From Nemertoderma westbladi (lineage: Eukaryota; Xenacoelomorpha; Nemertodermatida; Nemertodermatidae), in the NCBI GenBank assembly GCA_032718475.1, contig JAUCBJ010005280.1, positions 1 through 37,639 on the forward strand: a stretch of 37,639 bases of DNA. The letters run 5' to 3'. Positions 10,381-22,079 of the stretch are shown here, in pieces (the stretch's first letter is position 1; each line of letters opens with the position of its first letter). Both the position numbers and the translations under genes were made by a program. A model generated the notes under the pieces. That model did not search any database. It was given only the letters and a program-made list of their open reading frames with translations, and was not told the DNA's origin.

Positions 10381-11839
10381 GCTGTAATTAAAATCTACAC
10401 CAAAAAATAACACACTTGGGAAAGTACCGGACTTAATCATACAACTGTAAGATGTCAATTACATATTTAAATTAAATGGCGGTTTTCCATATCCTCCAAA
10501 ATAAATTACCTGATCAGGCCACCCTGGTTTTTTATTGGGATTTTACTTATTTCTGTCAGTTTTATTTATATGTAAGTGTAATATTGAGCAGAAGGCGTGT
10601 AAGCCCGCTCAAATTGTACAGATAATTTGTAGGCTGGATTGTTGTCTGGCTGTTGTTAGGTCTGAAGAGATTGCAGTGTGTGTAGAGTGTATGTCAGATA
10701 AAGTACTAGTTAGGAAGGTGGGGACATCCAGTGCTGTAAGGTAAATCCCCCCTGAAAGAATAAGTCGTACTACTCGGTTAGAACGCATACTAACTAACCA
10801 TTTCGGAGTCTGCATATACTGTAGTTTATTTAGGCTTGATAGTAGTCTGCCAGCGTTTGGTCTGTATTTTGTTTGTGTAGTCTGTACGGGTAGCGTAATA
10901 TTTATTATTCAGAGTCTATGCGAGTATTCGCAACATACATAACTCCACAAGTTTATTCCTACAGTAATTGTGCTTGTTATACATACCGTTATAGTTAAAT
11001 TAACCCCGGTACTACATCAGGGCTGCTTGGCGTAGGTAAAGACGGTGATTTTATGCTCTAGTTACTCCTCCAGATACCGTGGTTCTTTTAGCTGTACAAG
11101 TATTTTTAACCGCTGGTTATTTGTTGTATAAGTACTTGTACCTAATTTAGGGTTTAGTGTACAGTACTTTCCGAAGGTAATTAGTGTGTAGGCAGTATAT
11201 TTGTGTTGTAAAGTGGTTAATAGGCACGTTAGCTCTGGTTGGCTGCGGTAATTAACTTCTAGGTAAGAACACTCCGGGTACATAACGTAGTACTTAAAGA
11301 CTATAAGTCGTCAGACGGTGGTATTTTCTTATCTGGACAACGCAATTTATTTACTACTGCTTAATTATTTTCAAATACCGTAGTCTCCTGTCCGTTGTAA
11401 TAACCAGAAATTCTAACACCTTGTTAGGCTGGTTTGTAGATTTCCTGTAAAATTACCCTAAAATTTGTACGTGTAATTTTTGTGTTTATTTAGAGATTGT
11501 AATCTCACTCCGTAATTGTACATAATTTGTAGTAATAAGTAACTTAGTCAAGTAGAATTATTTGTTTTAGTGTCCAACAAGTAGCATTTCACTGAGAGCG
11601 TTCAGCTTCTGTGTAGTGACTCCTTACCAGAAATAATAACATTTATTTCAAATATTGTCAAAAACCCATTATAAGGGTATATATATATTACAAATCAACT
11701 CAAACCGACTTATAAAATAGTAGGCCTGTCATACATCAATTAGGTCTTAATATCAGTTGGACTACTGCTTAATAACAGTAACAAAGTAAAGAAAAGTAAC
11801 CCCAAAATTCAGAAATTCAGTTATTATAAAATAATTGAC

Positions 11840-12095
11840 ATTACCGGTATTTATAGTAGGCTTATTATATTTATTTATATAAATTTACGCTGAAATTATA
11901 TACCGGTATTCTGTAATTAGTCTTAGTCTATAATTGTACTTATATATACTATAAGTGTAAGCTGTATACCGGTATTCATGGTAGGCTTATTATATATTTA
12001 TATATTTATGCTGAAATTATATACCGGTATTCTGTGACAAACCCTAGTCTGTAATAATACTTATATATACTACAAGTGTATACCGGTATTCTAAT
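11840..12095. repeat. Tandem repeat of about 115-125 bp with TACCGGTATT boxes
   Basis: Two full units and a partial third contain TACCGGTATTC, GTAGGCTTATTATAT, GCTGAAATTATA, then a second TACCGGTATTC and CTTATATATACTA. The array lies about 130 bp before the gag start codon. Confidence 0.7.
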
Positions 12096-12227
12096 ATATT
12101 GTATATATATCACGTTACATTGAGTAACGATATCGGTAATTAATTACTAGGCTTACAGTTGATACTGAATTACTAGATTTGCTTTAGCTGTCGTTATAGT
12201 AGTAGGCATTCAACTGTACAATCAAAC

Positions 12228-15200
12228 ATGGCTGACCCAAAGCAAACTCTGTCAGATAGTCTCCTAGAAAGAACAGTCTGCGACTCCGACAGGAGTACCG
12301 AACATTTGACACCAAAGTTCAAGTCCCCTCCTACTGTAAGAAAGGTCATCCCTCCAGTAGTAGTATCAGACCCTAGGCTAGTAAAGCACAGTAGGTCTAT
12401 CATAGGCACTCGGGCTCAAGTCAAGCGGGACCAAGAGGCAGCTGTTAAACAACAGCAACACTCGAGCCGAGAACTTATTTCTCAGCGGCCCGATAGCTCC
12501 GGTAGTTCAGATACTGTAGAGTTGACACCCGAGCGCGGAACAAAGATAGCAGAAGCAGTTTATTCGGATCCACTTCTCATTCTTCCTGAAGCTGTACTCA
12601 CTAGGGTATTGATTGCGGTGGAGGAACATCAAATCAATTGGGCGAGAAGTAAGCGATCGACCAAGGACAGTTATGCGGGATACACAATGGAGGAACTGAA
12701 GTCTATTGTCGAGACGCAATGGAACTTCCCCGGACCCGGACTCCCGTTTAACTTATCGGAAGCTGCCTGAGAGGACTTATACAGGATGGGAGTGGTAAAG
12801 GACACTAGAGATCCAGCTGTATGGAAGAGGTCGGCAGCAGGATATGTACAGGGATTCTTCAGCTCTTTAGAGCGATTAGAGGAACAACTGTTCCAACAAC
12901 CCCAGGGACCTCAAGAGCAGGGAGAGCTGCTTTATCAAGTTCGAGAACGTATCCTAAGAATCAGACTAATCCTATCGGCCTTTGAGGAAGCTTCGAAAAG
13001 AAGCCAAGACACGTCGTTGCAAGTTGCCGTAAAGACTTGGTTCCAGCGGGTGGGTGTCAAAGTTCAAGGAACGGCCCAGTGGAACATTCAGCTGGCTGAG
13101 CACTCGACCCACGGAGAATCAACAGACGCTACCTTTTCTCAGGTGGAAAGCGAGGTTACATTAGAGAAACCTCAGAAGAAGGATGCCATTGACATCTATC
13201 TGTCGGACTATCAACGATTTATAGGAGATGAAGAGCTAAGGAGACGACTATCTGGACTTCATCCTACTAGTGAGGGAGCCAAATTTGTGTTAGACGCATT
13301 AGATGCGGAAATGTTATCCGTAGAACAGGCTAAATTTGATGAAAGTATCCTCATCGCTAGGGAACAGGAAGAACAATTAAAGAAATAATGGATAGAAGAC
13401 AGAAAGGCAGCAGCAGCGGCAGCGGCAGAAGTTGAAAGAAAAGCGGCAGCTGCAGTGGCAGCGGCAGAGGCTGAAAGAAAAGCGGCAGCTGCAGCGGCAG
13501 AGGCTGAAAGAAAAGCGGCAACGGCAGAAGCGGAAAGAAAAGCTGCAGAAGCGGAAAGAAAAGCGGAGGGCATCTGAAGAGACAGTCCAACTAGAGTTGG
13601 AAAATCTTCAAGAGAAGCAAGATTACTTCAATAAACAAAGAACAGCTAAGTATATGCAGATGGTAAGTCGATCTACTCCCAAGAGACAGGGATTTACATC
13701 ATCTGATGAAGGCGATACAACAGATCCTGAAGGCGGAGGAAATAGATCTCGTTCCAGCAGACGTAGAAGAACGCCTCACCATCAGAGATTGCCTAATTTG
13801 CCCCCAGCTGTGAGAAGGCAACTAGCTAGTGCAGACTGAGGTAGTGCAGAACCCACAGACCAAATTATTAGAGTAGAAAGACTCCCTACTATAGTAGATG
13901 AGCCTGAAATAATTAGGCCTGTTCTCGAAGCCACCCCTTCGGTGATCGAGACACCTGTACTTCCAGAACCTAACTCTAAATTCCCTTTGCACAGTACTAA
14001 ATTACCTGTGCCCAATAGAATAGCCACAGAAACAGTCCCAGTCTTGGACGCCGAGCGAGACATCAATGATTTATCGCCCATCGTCCCTCGTCTACCCGCT
14101 ACTATGTTAGAACTGCAAAAAGTGCAGCAGAGTATCGCGTTAGAACGCGATAAATTAGTAAATATACAAAGGGGTATAACACCACCCCCTGTAACAATGT
14201 GTCAACCTGTTAGGTCTGAAGTATTTCATGTGCAAGGTGTGGAGCCTACACGCATCTATACTGCTAGTGAAGTAGAAACTCCTATAGTAAACCCTATTAA
14301 GGGTAATTATAAACCTGTTGATAATGATATTACATATAGACCTGATCATAATCCGAGAAATTTATATACCGATAACTCGATATTAAATAATACGATGGCC
14401 CAAGAAAGTTTTACGCGTCAAATGGCTAGAACCGAAGCCCGTCAAGCGGTAAAGGTGGGAGAGATCGTCAAGTTCAACGGAGATGAGATGAAATGGTTAC
14501 CTTTTAATGAATATTATAAAGATAACATACAGAACTCTGTGCTATCTAACGGAGAGAAACTTAGATTCCTCATCGTGTGCTTGGAAGGACCGCCCAAGTT
14601 AATGGCGTTAAAGTTTATTGGACATCCAGATGGATTAAGACAAGTTTGGGATACACTAAACATCAGGTATGGTAATAGGACTAACATAGCTCGGTATTTG
14701 TATGCGAAATTAATGGCGCCCCGAAAGTTTCTTAGCAGCGGGATTATAGAGTTTTCCGATGAGATTCAGGAGATCTGTAGACAATTAGACTGGTTGGGTA
14801 AGTCTCATGAATACCAGAATTCTATGGTTGTAGGAGCCTTAGCATCAGCTTTGCCAAAGGGTGAAGTAGGTACTCGCTGGGACAAAAAGGTTCTCTATTT
14901 GATGGACCAACAACATAGAGATCCAACCATGATGGACCTTCTGTCATTCTTAAACCGAGAGGTAAGATTACAACTCCTAAAACAGTCTAGAGAGAAGACT
15001 CCTGAAAGTGAGGTAAGTGAAAAACCCGTTTCTAGGAGAAAGGTAACACCAGTGTGTTATACAGACGACGGCGAAAGCCAAACCTCCCACGAGGAGAACA
15101 GCGGGAAAGACACCGAAAGATCTTATTATATCAACAAAACTCGGAAAGATGTAAGTAAATTTAAGTCTCGAACCAGTGACAGGAGAGAACAGGTAACAAC

Positions 15201-16173
15201 TCCTCCTACGTCTCCTAAGAGAATTCATGGAAGAAAGCCCGAGGAAAGAACAAGTGTGCACCACACAGCACAGGTTAAAGTAAGTAACATCAAGCCCAAA
15301 TGTGTATTGTGCGATGGGCCACATCGCTTAAGTGGGTGTGATGAATTCCTGAAGAAATCCCTTAAGGATAGACGTGATGTCATGTGGGATAAGCGGTTGT
15401 GTTATAATTGTCTCAGACGAGGCCACCAACGGCGGACCTGTTACTCAGATGCTAGGTGTGCTAAGTGCGGCGCGAAACATCATATCTTGCTGCATACAGA
15501 ATTTGAAAGAACCCGCACGAGTCAGGTAAGTGAGCCCGAACTACATGTCCAATTCAGTGATGTGAACGACACTGACCACAGCTCTGAGATGGAAGGATTC
15601 TACACTGACGAATTCTCCGACGAAAACGAATCCTGTTATATGACAAACACCGCGGTGTATCGAGCGCTTACGTATGAGACTGAAACCGATAACGAAGCGA
15701 ACCCGGCCATTCCTGACCGACAACCATCTTGGAAAGCGCCAACTTCCAACGTCGGAATCCGGGAATTCCCCATAGTTCAGCTGAGAGTCCATGGATCAGG
15801 TAAGAGTTTTATAGTCAACGCCCTCCTGGACTCCGGCAGCACAGGAACATTCATCGACAAAGAACTAGCCGAAGACATCTTTGCTGGACAACCCAAGTTC
15901 CGAACTAAGTTGAACCTTTCAGGAATTATGCAGGTTTGGAAATCCACAGTAGCTACAGACTACTATGTAGGAGCGTTGTCCACTCCCCAGGACCAACTAG
16001 GAGAACATAGCATAAGGTCAGTAAAAATGGTGGCGATAAAGAACTTTGCTACCAGCCAAATGGAACCTTACAACTGGGATGAAGACGATTTTACCCAGCA
16101 GCATGATATCCCTAGATTCAACACCACCCAGGGGTACAGATACTCATCGGACAAAATGTGCATGAAGCGCTAG
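12228..16173 (+). pseudogene. BEL/Pao Gag and aspartic protease, interrupted
   Basis: The reading frame opens with ATG at 12228. It is broken by TGA at 12768, TAA at 13386, a frameshift near 13570 and TGA at 13837, then stays open to 16173. The first third (12228-13400) is a hydrophilic, charged extension I do not recognise. An Ala/Glu/Arg/Lys repeat follows. From about 14460 the BEL/Pao Gag core appears (FNGDEMKWLPFNEYY, later LEGPPKLMALKF). Zinc knuckles lie at 15298-15490: CVLC, then LCYNCLRRGH, then CAKCGAKHHILLH. The protease motif LLDSGSTGTFID is at about 15820, with DSGS as active site. Gag packages the RNA in virus-like particles, and the protease cleaves the polyprotein. Homology to pol should follow but is cut shortly after the protease. 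Confidence 0.8.
13400..13566 (+). repeat. Ala-Glu-Arg-Lys coding minisatellite inside gag
   Basis: In the gag frame the DNA encodes repeated AEAERKAA blocks of shrinking length, built from GAAAGAAAAGCGGCAGC units. It predicts a long charged alpha helix or coiled coil. The frameshift to the downstream frame lies at its end, near 13570, which fits slippage in the repeat. Confidence 0.75.
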
Positions 16174-17039
16174 AGACATTAGAAAAACGGCCTGCTCGGC
16201 CGCAACCATTACAAACATATGCGGGAAGAACAAGAGTAGGTTGGTACTTCACTGGACCTTCCCGTAGGACACTCATGGAAAGGCTACCTAACGACCAAGT
16301 CCATCAAGTGAGTGAATGGGAAGAAGAAATCAGTGAGGGAGAGACCACAACTGATGGAATACCATACTCCTCAGATAATGACGATATTAACTCTAATGTA
16401 GATCAATGGAGACATTGCCCTGGGACGATTAATCCAGCCGACATCGCTTCCAGAGGAGCAACCCCTCAAGAACTGATAGATACTCCGGACAGGTTAGGTG
16501 GACCCGACTTCCTAAGTAAAGAAGAAGATGAATGGCCTCCCCATCTTACCACGGCTGAGATTAGACAAGCCAAGGGAGCGGAGAAAGTCAAACCTAAAAC
16601 CCGGACGAGTAAATCAAAGTTATTCAAACCCGTGATAGATCGGTCTGTACTACACATTTCCAGGGACGACGCTGTAGATCTAAACTCCCCCGCCACAAAT
16701 AAATCTGTTGTGGAAATCAGAGAAAAAGACTGGAAATCTGGAACACCAGACGTCTCGCAGGGATTCTCACCTCTCCTGCAGAGAGCGATAAATCACTATA
16801 GCTCCTTGAATCGGCTTTGTAAGGCCGTCGTGTATTTGAAGCGATGTTTCTATTGTCACTATTCCAGGACGAAGAAGAAACCTGGAATTGTATTTGAAAC
16901 ACAACAACCCAATCGCTCAGTTGGTCGTTTATGTTTACTGGAAAGAGACAGAGAACTATCCGGAAACTATGGAAGGCAAGATACTCTTCCCACGACCACC
17001 TCCCTAATCCAACAAACATCTAGGGACTCCCCAACATAA
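16158..17039 (+). pseudogene. BEL/Pao pol remnant: RNase H end and integrase start only
   Basis: The frame shows WRHCPGTINPADIASRG at about 16400, which is the conserved end of the BEL/Pao RNase H/connection region. It is followed by a segment (GGPDFLSKEEDEWP) that typically precedes integrase. Then comes the start of the integrase N-terminal region (INHYSSLNRLCKAVVYLKR). The YxDD reverse transcriptase, most of RNase H and the integrase DDE core are absent. The protease and RNase H tail are joined within about 400 bp, so roughly 2 kb of coding sequence is deleted. The second deletion is after about 16880. Confidence 0.75.
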
Positions 17040-17597
17040 CAGCGTCTGGAGTGGGTGTGTGACCATATTATTTTATATTCGTTTTTTTTTATTATTTTAT
17101 ATTTAGGTATGTATTATTATGTAATTTTCTAATAATCGTTTTCTTTAATTTTATTTAGTAGAATGTTATTTTAGCGATTATTTAGTAGAATTAGTGCAAT
17201 ATATATTCGTGTTTATTACTTAATTACTTATATTATATATTTAGTGCAATGGCGAGAAATAATTCTTTTTCTCTTTCCTTACTGTCCGTATCATATTATA
17301 AATACGTGACTACAGTAAGATGAAATGTCCGTACTTATTAAAGTACAATAAAGCTCCTACTATACTTAAGTATTATTGGTAAGTAGAGTATTAGGAATGC
17401 AAAGTTCAGATCCTCGTGTCTTGGCTAAACCAAGCTCTGGGTAGACCTTGGAAACGACTTGCCTCTTCTCACTGACATTGCTTCTTGCAATATTGCTCTC
17501 ATACCGTATATTAAATAATACAAATAGTAGTGTGATGTCCCTTTAACAGTAGCGTACAATGCAAATAAATCTGTTAAACCCTTTGACCATCTGTAAT

Positions 17598-17712
17598 TCT
17601 AGTCGATTAAGATATCGTGGCACCCACCGATATACTTGAAAGACAAAATTCTAGAATCAATGGTTAATGTCCCCAGACATGTTCTGGAATAAATCGGTGC
17701 CCATCTTAAATA
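17598..17712. repeat. Direct repeat, copy 1 of 2 (about 115 bp)
   Basis: Pairs with 17851-17967. Both share CTAGTCGATTAAGATATCGT, a middle AGAATCAA, and a CCCCAGACATG[T/C]TCTGGAATAAA core. The core is an imperfect palindrome around CATG. Confidence 0.75.
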
Positions 17713-17850
17713 TTACATAGTTAATATTTATAAAAATCTATTAAAACAAATGTTATAATAGAGTAAATGCATACAAATAAACTCTAAGGAGTTTGTAAAC
17801 CAAGAAAATTTATAAATCAAAATCTGTTAAAATTTAGATCCTTTAAAATT

Positions 17851-17967
17851 CTAGTCGATTAAGATATCGTAGCACTTACCGATACTCTTAAAAAGACAAA
17901 TTTCCTAGAATCAAGGATCCCAGTCCCCAGACATGCTCTGGAATAAAATTGTGTCTATTTTAATATT
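17851..17967. repeat. Direct repeat, copy 2 of 2
   Basis: Second copy of the repeat at 17598-17712, roughly 80 percent identical by eye, about 140 bp downstream of the first. Confidence 0.75.
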
Positions 17968-18769
17968 AAATAATAAAATTTATGGGAATAAATTTAAATT
18001 CATATCCTTTCATGAATTTGATAAATTGTCATTTTATACAATTTATAATATTCCCAAAATTCCATTAATTAATAGATCATGGGAGCGGAGATTCACCCTA
18101 TTAAGTGTATTAGTGTGCGAGAATCTCCAATATATAGTCAATAGCCGATAAAATTCATAAAATCATGTATAAGGGGGAATATTGACAATTAAAGAATTAC
18201 TATTAAATAGCATCCCAGATCTGTATGCATGAGAATTACCCTAATTCTACTGCTAGCTTTCCATAATGTCACCATGGCAACAACCACGCTAGAATTAGAA
18301 GTGAGTTAAAAGAACAATAAAAAGCTTGCCCCATTGAATAGCATACGGAATAAATAGCGCACTGCTAGTATCCAGGGATACATAATAATAACGTGGCATT
18401 CTGGAAGGCACTTGACTAACGGACAGATGGCCCGAATGTGTACAATTTGTGACAGTTGTGTGGAGTTTGTGCGTTTATAGGTGAATGTTACTACTAAAGT
18501 GTGTTTACAGTAGCGAGTCGCAGTTGTGAAAGTAGCCCTAACCCTGCAGTAAGAACCTGAAGTAAATATAAGCCCTTGGGACGGACAGTGGAGTGACTCG
18601 CGCTGGTTGTTGTTGTCGTTGTGCAGCTACTACGTTGGCGATAGACACAGCGGCGACAGTACATCAGCGCTGAGGATCTTGCACTGTCCGGGGGCCGTGA
18701 GGGGTAGGCAGCGACGCCCGCTAGCCTAATTATAATTAATTATAATATTGATAAACTCATATAGCAGCT

Positions 18770-20298
18770 ATGTCTGAGTTGATAGAAGATGATCTTGGTA
18801 TCAGGGAGCGATATACCCTACCATTGTTGATAGTTTAATACGCGGTGACGCTAGTCCCTCTACTACGGAGGACGATGGCCGTTATATCGAACCGCCAATG
18901 TCCAAGGAACAACTCACGCGTGAATTGGACTATAGAAAATTCACCGCTCGCTATACGCATCGTAATGGTACGTATATAGACTTCTTTACTACTGGCCATC
19001 CTATTGATTTACACGATATGGACAATGTAGGCACCGAAAGGGAAATGATCCTATTTAAATATCATACCCAGCAGAGTCGGAACGACAAACTGAGAATCGA
19101 ACACGAAAATTCTATTCGAAACCAACTCGAAAGAGAAGACGTTAAAGAACCTGATAAACGCAGTGACTTCAACGTATATTTGGAATTCTTGAGAGAGACG
19201 TTGTAAAACTGGAGAAAGATCACCCGCGTTTCCCCTACAAGACGTGCTTCTTTGGTATTATTACGATGAATGCCCTAGACCCAACCAACACACGGAAAGA
19301 CATAAACATCCACGGAGACGTTGCGCTAAACACAGTTTTACTCGCTATATTTACGGGAGTTTCGAGCGAAACTTGTTCGACGTATCACTTACGCTCGCTC
19401 GACTCAAACGATCCTTAAATAAACCGATGATCAGAGTTCCGGAATACTCGGTCAGGCCTCCTCACTCCCTGGTGAGACCTCAGACTCTTGATCCTAATAG
19501 TATGACGGATCCTCCTGAGCTGTACTCATTGTTCAAAGATCTAGTGTTATCCGAACAATTAGTTGGTGGCACTCCGGTTGTAGGCTCCCTCGATATTCGC
19601 CCATCCTACCTAGCTGGATTGGGACGCGGATACCTAATATCGCCGTTCAACCCGTATAATCGTCCCAATCTAACCCCGATACAACCTGTCACCGAGGTGG
19701 AGGAGAGAGTTGTACGCAACGCGTTAGACACTATTCGACAAAAGATTGGAAAAGGAACCTACGATTGTTCAGAGAAATGTAAATTGTAGCAGCAAGTCCA
19801 AGCGGTAAACGAATTAGCTTTATCTCAGTTCAATCGGGAAATCCAGAATCTCTAAGAAGATATCGAACTTGGACGACTCTACTCTCTGCAAGAGTTTTGG
19901 ACGAATGCTTCCAACGACAAGCAGAGGAAAATCAGCTCGAGGAGAAGCATATCGATTTCGACAAAGCCCGAGAACGTGAGTCGAAAAGAACCATCAAACT
20001 GAGGAAATTTCTCACTACACGCGGTCCACCTACCACTCTCGTGCAAACGACCCGTCAGGAACCAGTAAGAGCTGCTGTCTTAAAACGCGCTCTCAAGGTT
20101 GTTCGACCTCATTCCATTGAGGTTGATACCGATCAACCGGGTACCTCGACTGGCGGATACACCGACCATAATCCTAAACCTTCCGATGCAATTGTATTGC
20201 ACCCTTCACCCAGGAGTTATAGCCCTCCTAGTAAAGTGGCTCGCCCCAAAGAGAAAAGGACTCTTGCTAGCCTCAAAAAACTGCGTAAACACCGTTAG
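18770..20298 (+). pseudogene. Unrecognised third ORF of the LTR element, broken
   Basis: An ATG at 18770 opens a short frame that shifts within about 60 bp into a frame open to 19205. From there a different frame continues across 19200-19330, then another is open to 19789. After two in-frame stops (near 19789 and 19852) the final frame, 19897-20298, is open. Together they would make a protein of about 500 residues. It is hydrophilic, without a signal peptide or membrane segment, so it does not look like an envelope. The middle part is proline-rich (RPPHSLVRPQTLDP). The part around 19700-19990 is charged and helix-prone. The C-terminus is basic (EKRTLASLKKLRKHR). I do not recognise a family. 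It sits between pol and the 3' LTR, 92 bp before the LTR. It may be a second structural or RNA-binding protein, or captured host sequence. Confidence 0.5.
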
Positions 20299-20382
20299 CG
20301 TAAGAAAGACTAACTGTTTAGAGTATTTTTATATTTTAGAAACTGTGATTTTTATATTTTATAGAATTAAATCCCATTTTCT

Positions 20383-20390
20383 GGGAGCGG
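20383..20390 (+). promoter_or_regulatory. Candidate polypurine tract
   Basis: GGGAGCGG ends exactly where the 3' LTR begins. It is short and interrupted by C, so only the position argues for it. Confidence 0.4.
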
Positions 20391-21633
20391 TGTAAAAGCT
20401 TTTGCGGATATAACCAGTCATTTTTCTCCGCAATAAACTGTTTAGTTGTTTTAGCGGACATAACAAGCCATTTTCTCCGCAATGTACCCTGTAGGTGTTT
20501 TAGCGGACATAATAAGCCATTTTATGCCACAATACGCCAAATACTCTAAATACAGTGTATAGTTCAGATGATGAAATCTGTCAGCTGATTTGATGTCGAT
20601 GTGGAGCTTTCTTAACTTTCTTTGTTCGGCTCGCTCGACCAATCAGAGCGATTTTCATTTTATTTTGCACAGAGGCCTACGGAAAACCGCGCAATGCATG
20701 ATGGTCTTTGTTTACCTTTCTGAGCGAGAACAACTGCTTGGAAATTATTCTGTACTTCTGTGTTAGAAGTTTCAGACTTTGGCCAACATTAGACGGCTTT
20801 GATTACAAGAACGTAAATCTATTATCTGCACTCTGGCCACCTGAACAACTGTAAACCAAACTGCATCACCTGGACTGACTGGATGCATTACTGGCTCTAC
20901 TGCACTGTGCAACTGTGCAACTAACCATAAAACTGATTACTTGGCACCTGCGGTACCGGTATCACCGATACTGGCTGAATATCTCCGCATTATTGTACTT
21001 CTGTTTACTGTCTGTTATTAATGGTTATATGTTGATGGATATGTTGTTATATTTGGAGAATATCGATAAATAATCATAAAACCCCATCTTCTTGATTACT
21101 AAAGGTTAGAGGGACCGGTTACCGGTAGCAATTGCGACTTACATTACAGTGGTTTTAGTGTGCATTAAATGCTATTTCATAATCCCTACATGTGTCAGTT
21201 GCTATCCTCCTTATATATGATCAAATTCAGTGACGGTCGGCAGATCAGTGTGCAGCAGTGTGAAATCGTATGCAGCAGTGTGACAGATAATAAAGCATCT
21301 CCTAAAGAATGCGCTATTTACGAAAATCATTAGCCATCTCGTTGTGTTTAGTATAAGTCATAACTCTGTTTTATACTTAAAACGCCACGTCCTGAAGGAA
21401 CTGTTAATATTTCCCTGAAAGTGAATAATATTGTCAGAGATTATATTGTAACAATCAATCGAATAATACAGTAGGTCTGCAACGCAATAAGGTCAAAGCA
21501 TCCGAATCCAGTCTCCCTTAACTGTGGGTGAATGATCGCGCATAGACTGGCTTCGGCTAATGTTACTTCATGTGCATTAAATAATTGTTATAGGCTAAAG
21601 TCGATTTATAAACAAGAGGACACCTAAAATTGG
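20391..21633 (+). repeat. 3' LTR of the BEL/Pao element
   Basis: Near-identical copy of 9047-10297 with the same 49 bp subrepeats and the AATAAA at 21289-21294. A 10 bp deletion near 21167 removes a duplicated CATTCAAAG segment found in the 5' copy. Confidence 0.8.
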
Positions 21634-22079
21634 CAGGTTAAACTGCTAAAGGTCTGAAAGCGCGAACAATAGTAAATGTATGGCGTGGAGATATGGTAGT
21701 GCGAAATTAATTTTTTTACCGGAAACGAGTTTTATAAATATAGGCCCGAGGCCCTAATAGATAAAAATAAAAAGGATAAATTAATTGTAGATAAAATAGT
21801 TGTTGATAAAAAAAACGTGTTAGAAATAACTTCTTGACCCTAATTTAATTTAACCGAAATTGAGATGTTCTGCCCTCGTGTATTGAATTTTGCATTGGAT
21901 GGCCTTTCCTGCAAAACCTAAAAGCATAATTGGGCAGCATAATTGAATTTGGTAAATTAAAATTAGTGACAAAAATTACTTATTTCCGAGACTGTTCTCT
22001 ATCGGAGAACATTTCTTTCTCAGCAAGTCCAAATCTAGATATGAAATATTATATCTTTGCACTAAGCCCACACTTTTGG
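21634..22079. other. AT-rich spacer
   Basis: No ORF of note. The sequence begins CAGGTTAAAC right after the LTR and shows no match to the left flank of the element. Confidence 0.5.

Larger units (their letters stand above)
10298..12227. other. Long untranslated leader of the BEL/Pao element
   Basis: 1.9 kb between the 5' LTR and the first gag ATG, AT-rich with no credible ORF. It starts with a 10 bp tandem repeat (10311-10380) and ends with an ACCGGTATT-bearing tandem repeat (about 11850-12090). Such a length is large for an LTR element leader. Confidence 0.6.
17040..18769. other. AT-rich non-coding interior of the LTR element
   Basis: No credible ORF. It contains a pair of direct repeats (17598-17712 and 17851-17967). 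From about 18480 the composition becomes GC-richer. This leads into the third ORF region, so a promoter or leader there is conceivable but not shown. Confidence 0.5.
9047..21633 (+). mobile_element. BEL/Pao LTR retrotransposon, 12.6 kb, non-autonomous
   Basis: Two direct repeats of about 1.25 kb (9047-10297 and 20391-21633) enclose a BEL/Pao gag-protease region, a pol remnant and a third ORF region. All coding parts are on the plus strand, in the order expected between LTRs. A purine-rich GGGAGCGG at 20383-20390 sits immediately before the 3' copy, where a polypurine tract belongs. Both repeats start TGT but do not end in CA, and I found no matching 5 bp duplication outside them (left flank GTAGT, right flank CAGGT). 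A clear tRNA primer site was not identified. The reverse transcriptase is absent. Confidence 0.8.

Noticed and set aside
13259-13590. Minus-strand Ala/Ser- and Leu/Pro-rich frames
   Set aside because: They are antisense shadows of the gag Ala-Glu-Arg-Lys repeat.
12768-13839. TGA read-through or selenocysteine recoding in gag
   Set aside because: One of the three stops is TAA, a frameshift also occurs, and no SECIS-like structure is apparent. Ordinary decay explains them.
17598-17967. p53-type half sites (AGACATGTTC) in the direct repeats
   Set aside because: The pattern RRRCWWGYYY is short and common by chance, and no second half site at proper spacing was found.
18770-20298. Envelope gene
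   Set aside because: No signal peptide, transmembrane segment or cysteine pattern is seen in any of the open blocks.
9042-21638. 5 bp target duplication for the BEL/Pao element
   Set aside because: Left flank GTAGT and right flank CAGGT do not match, and the repeat ends are not TG...CA, so I did not claim one.
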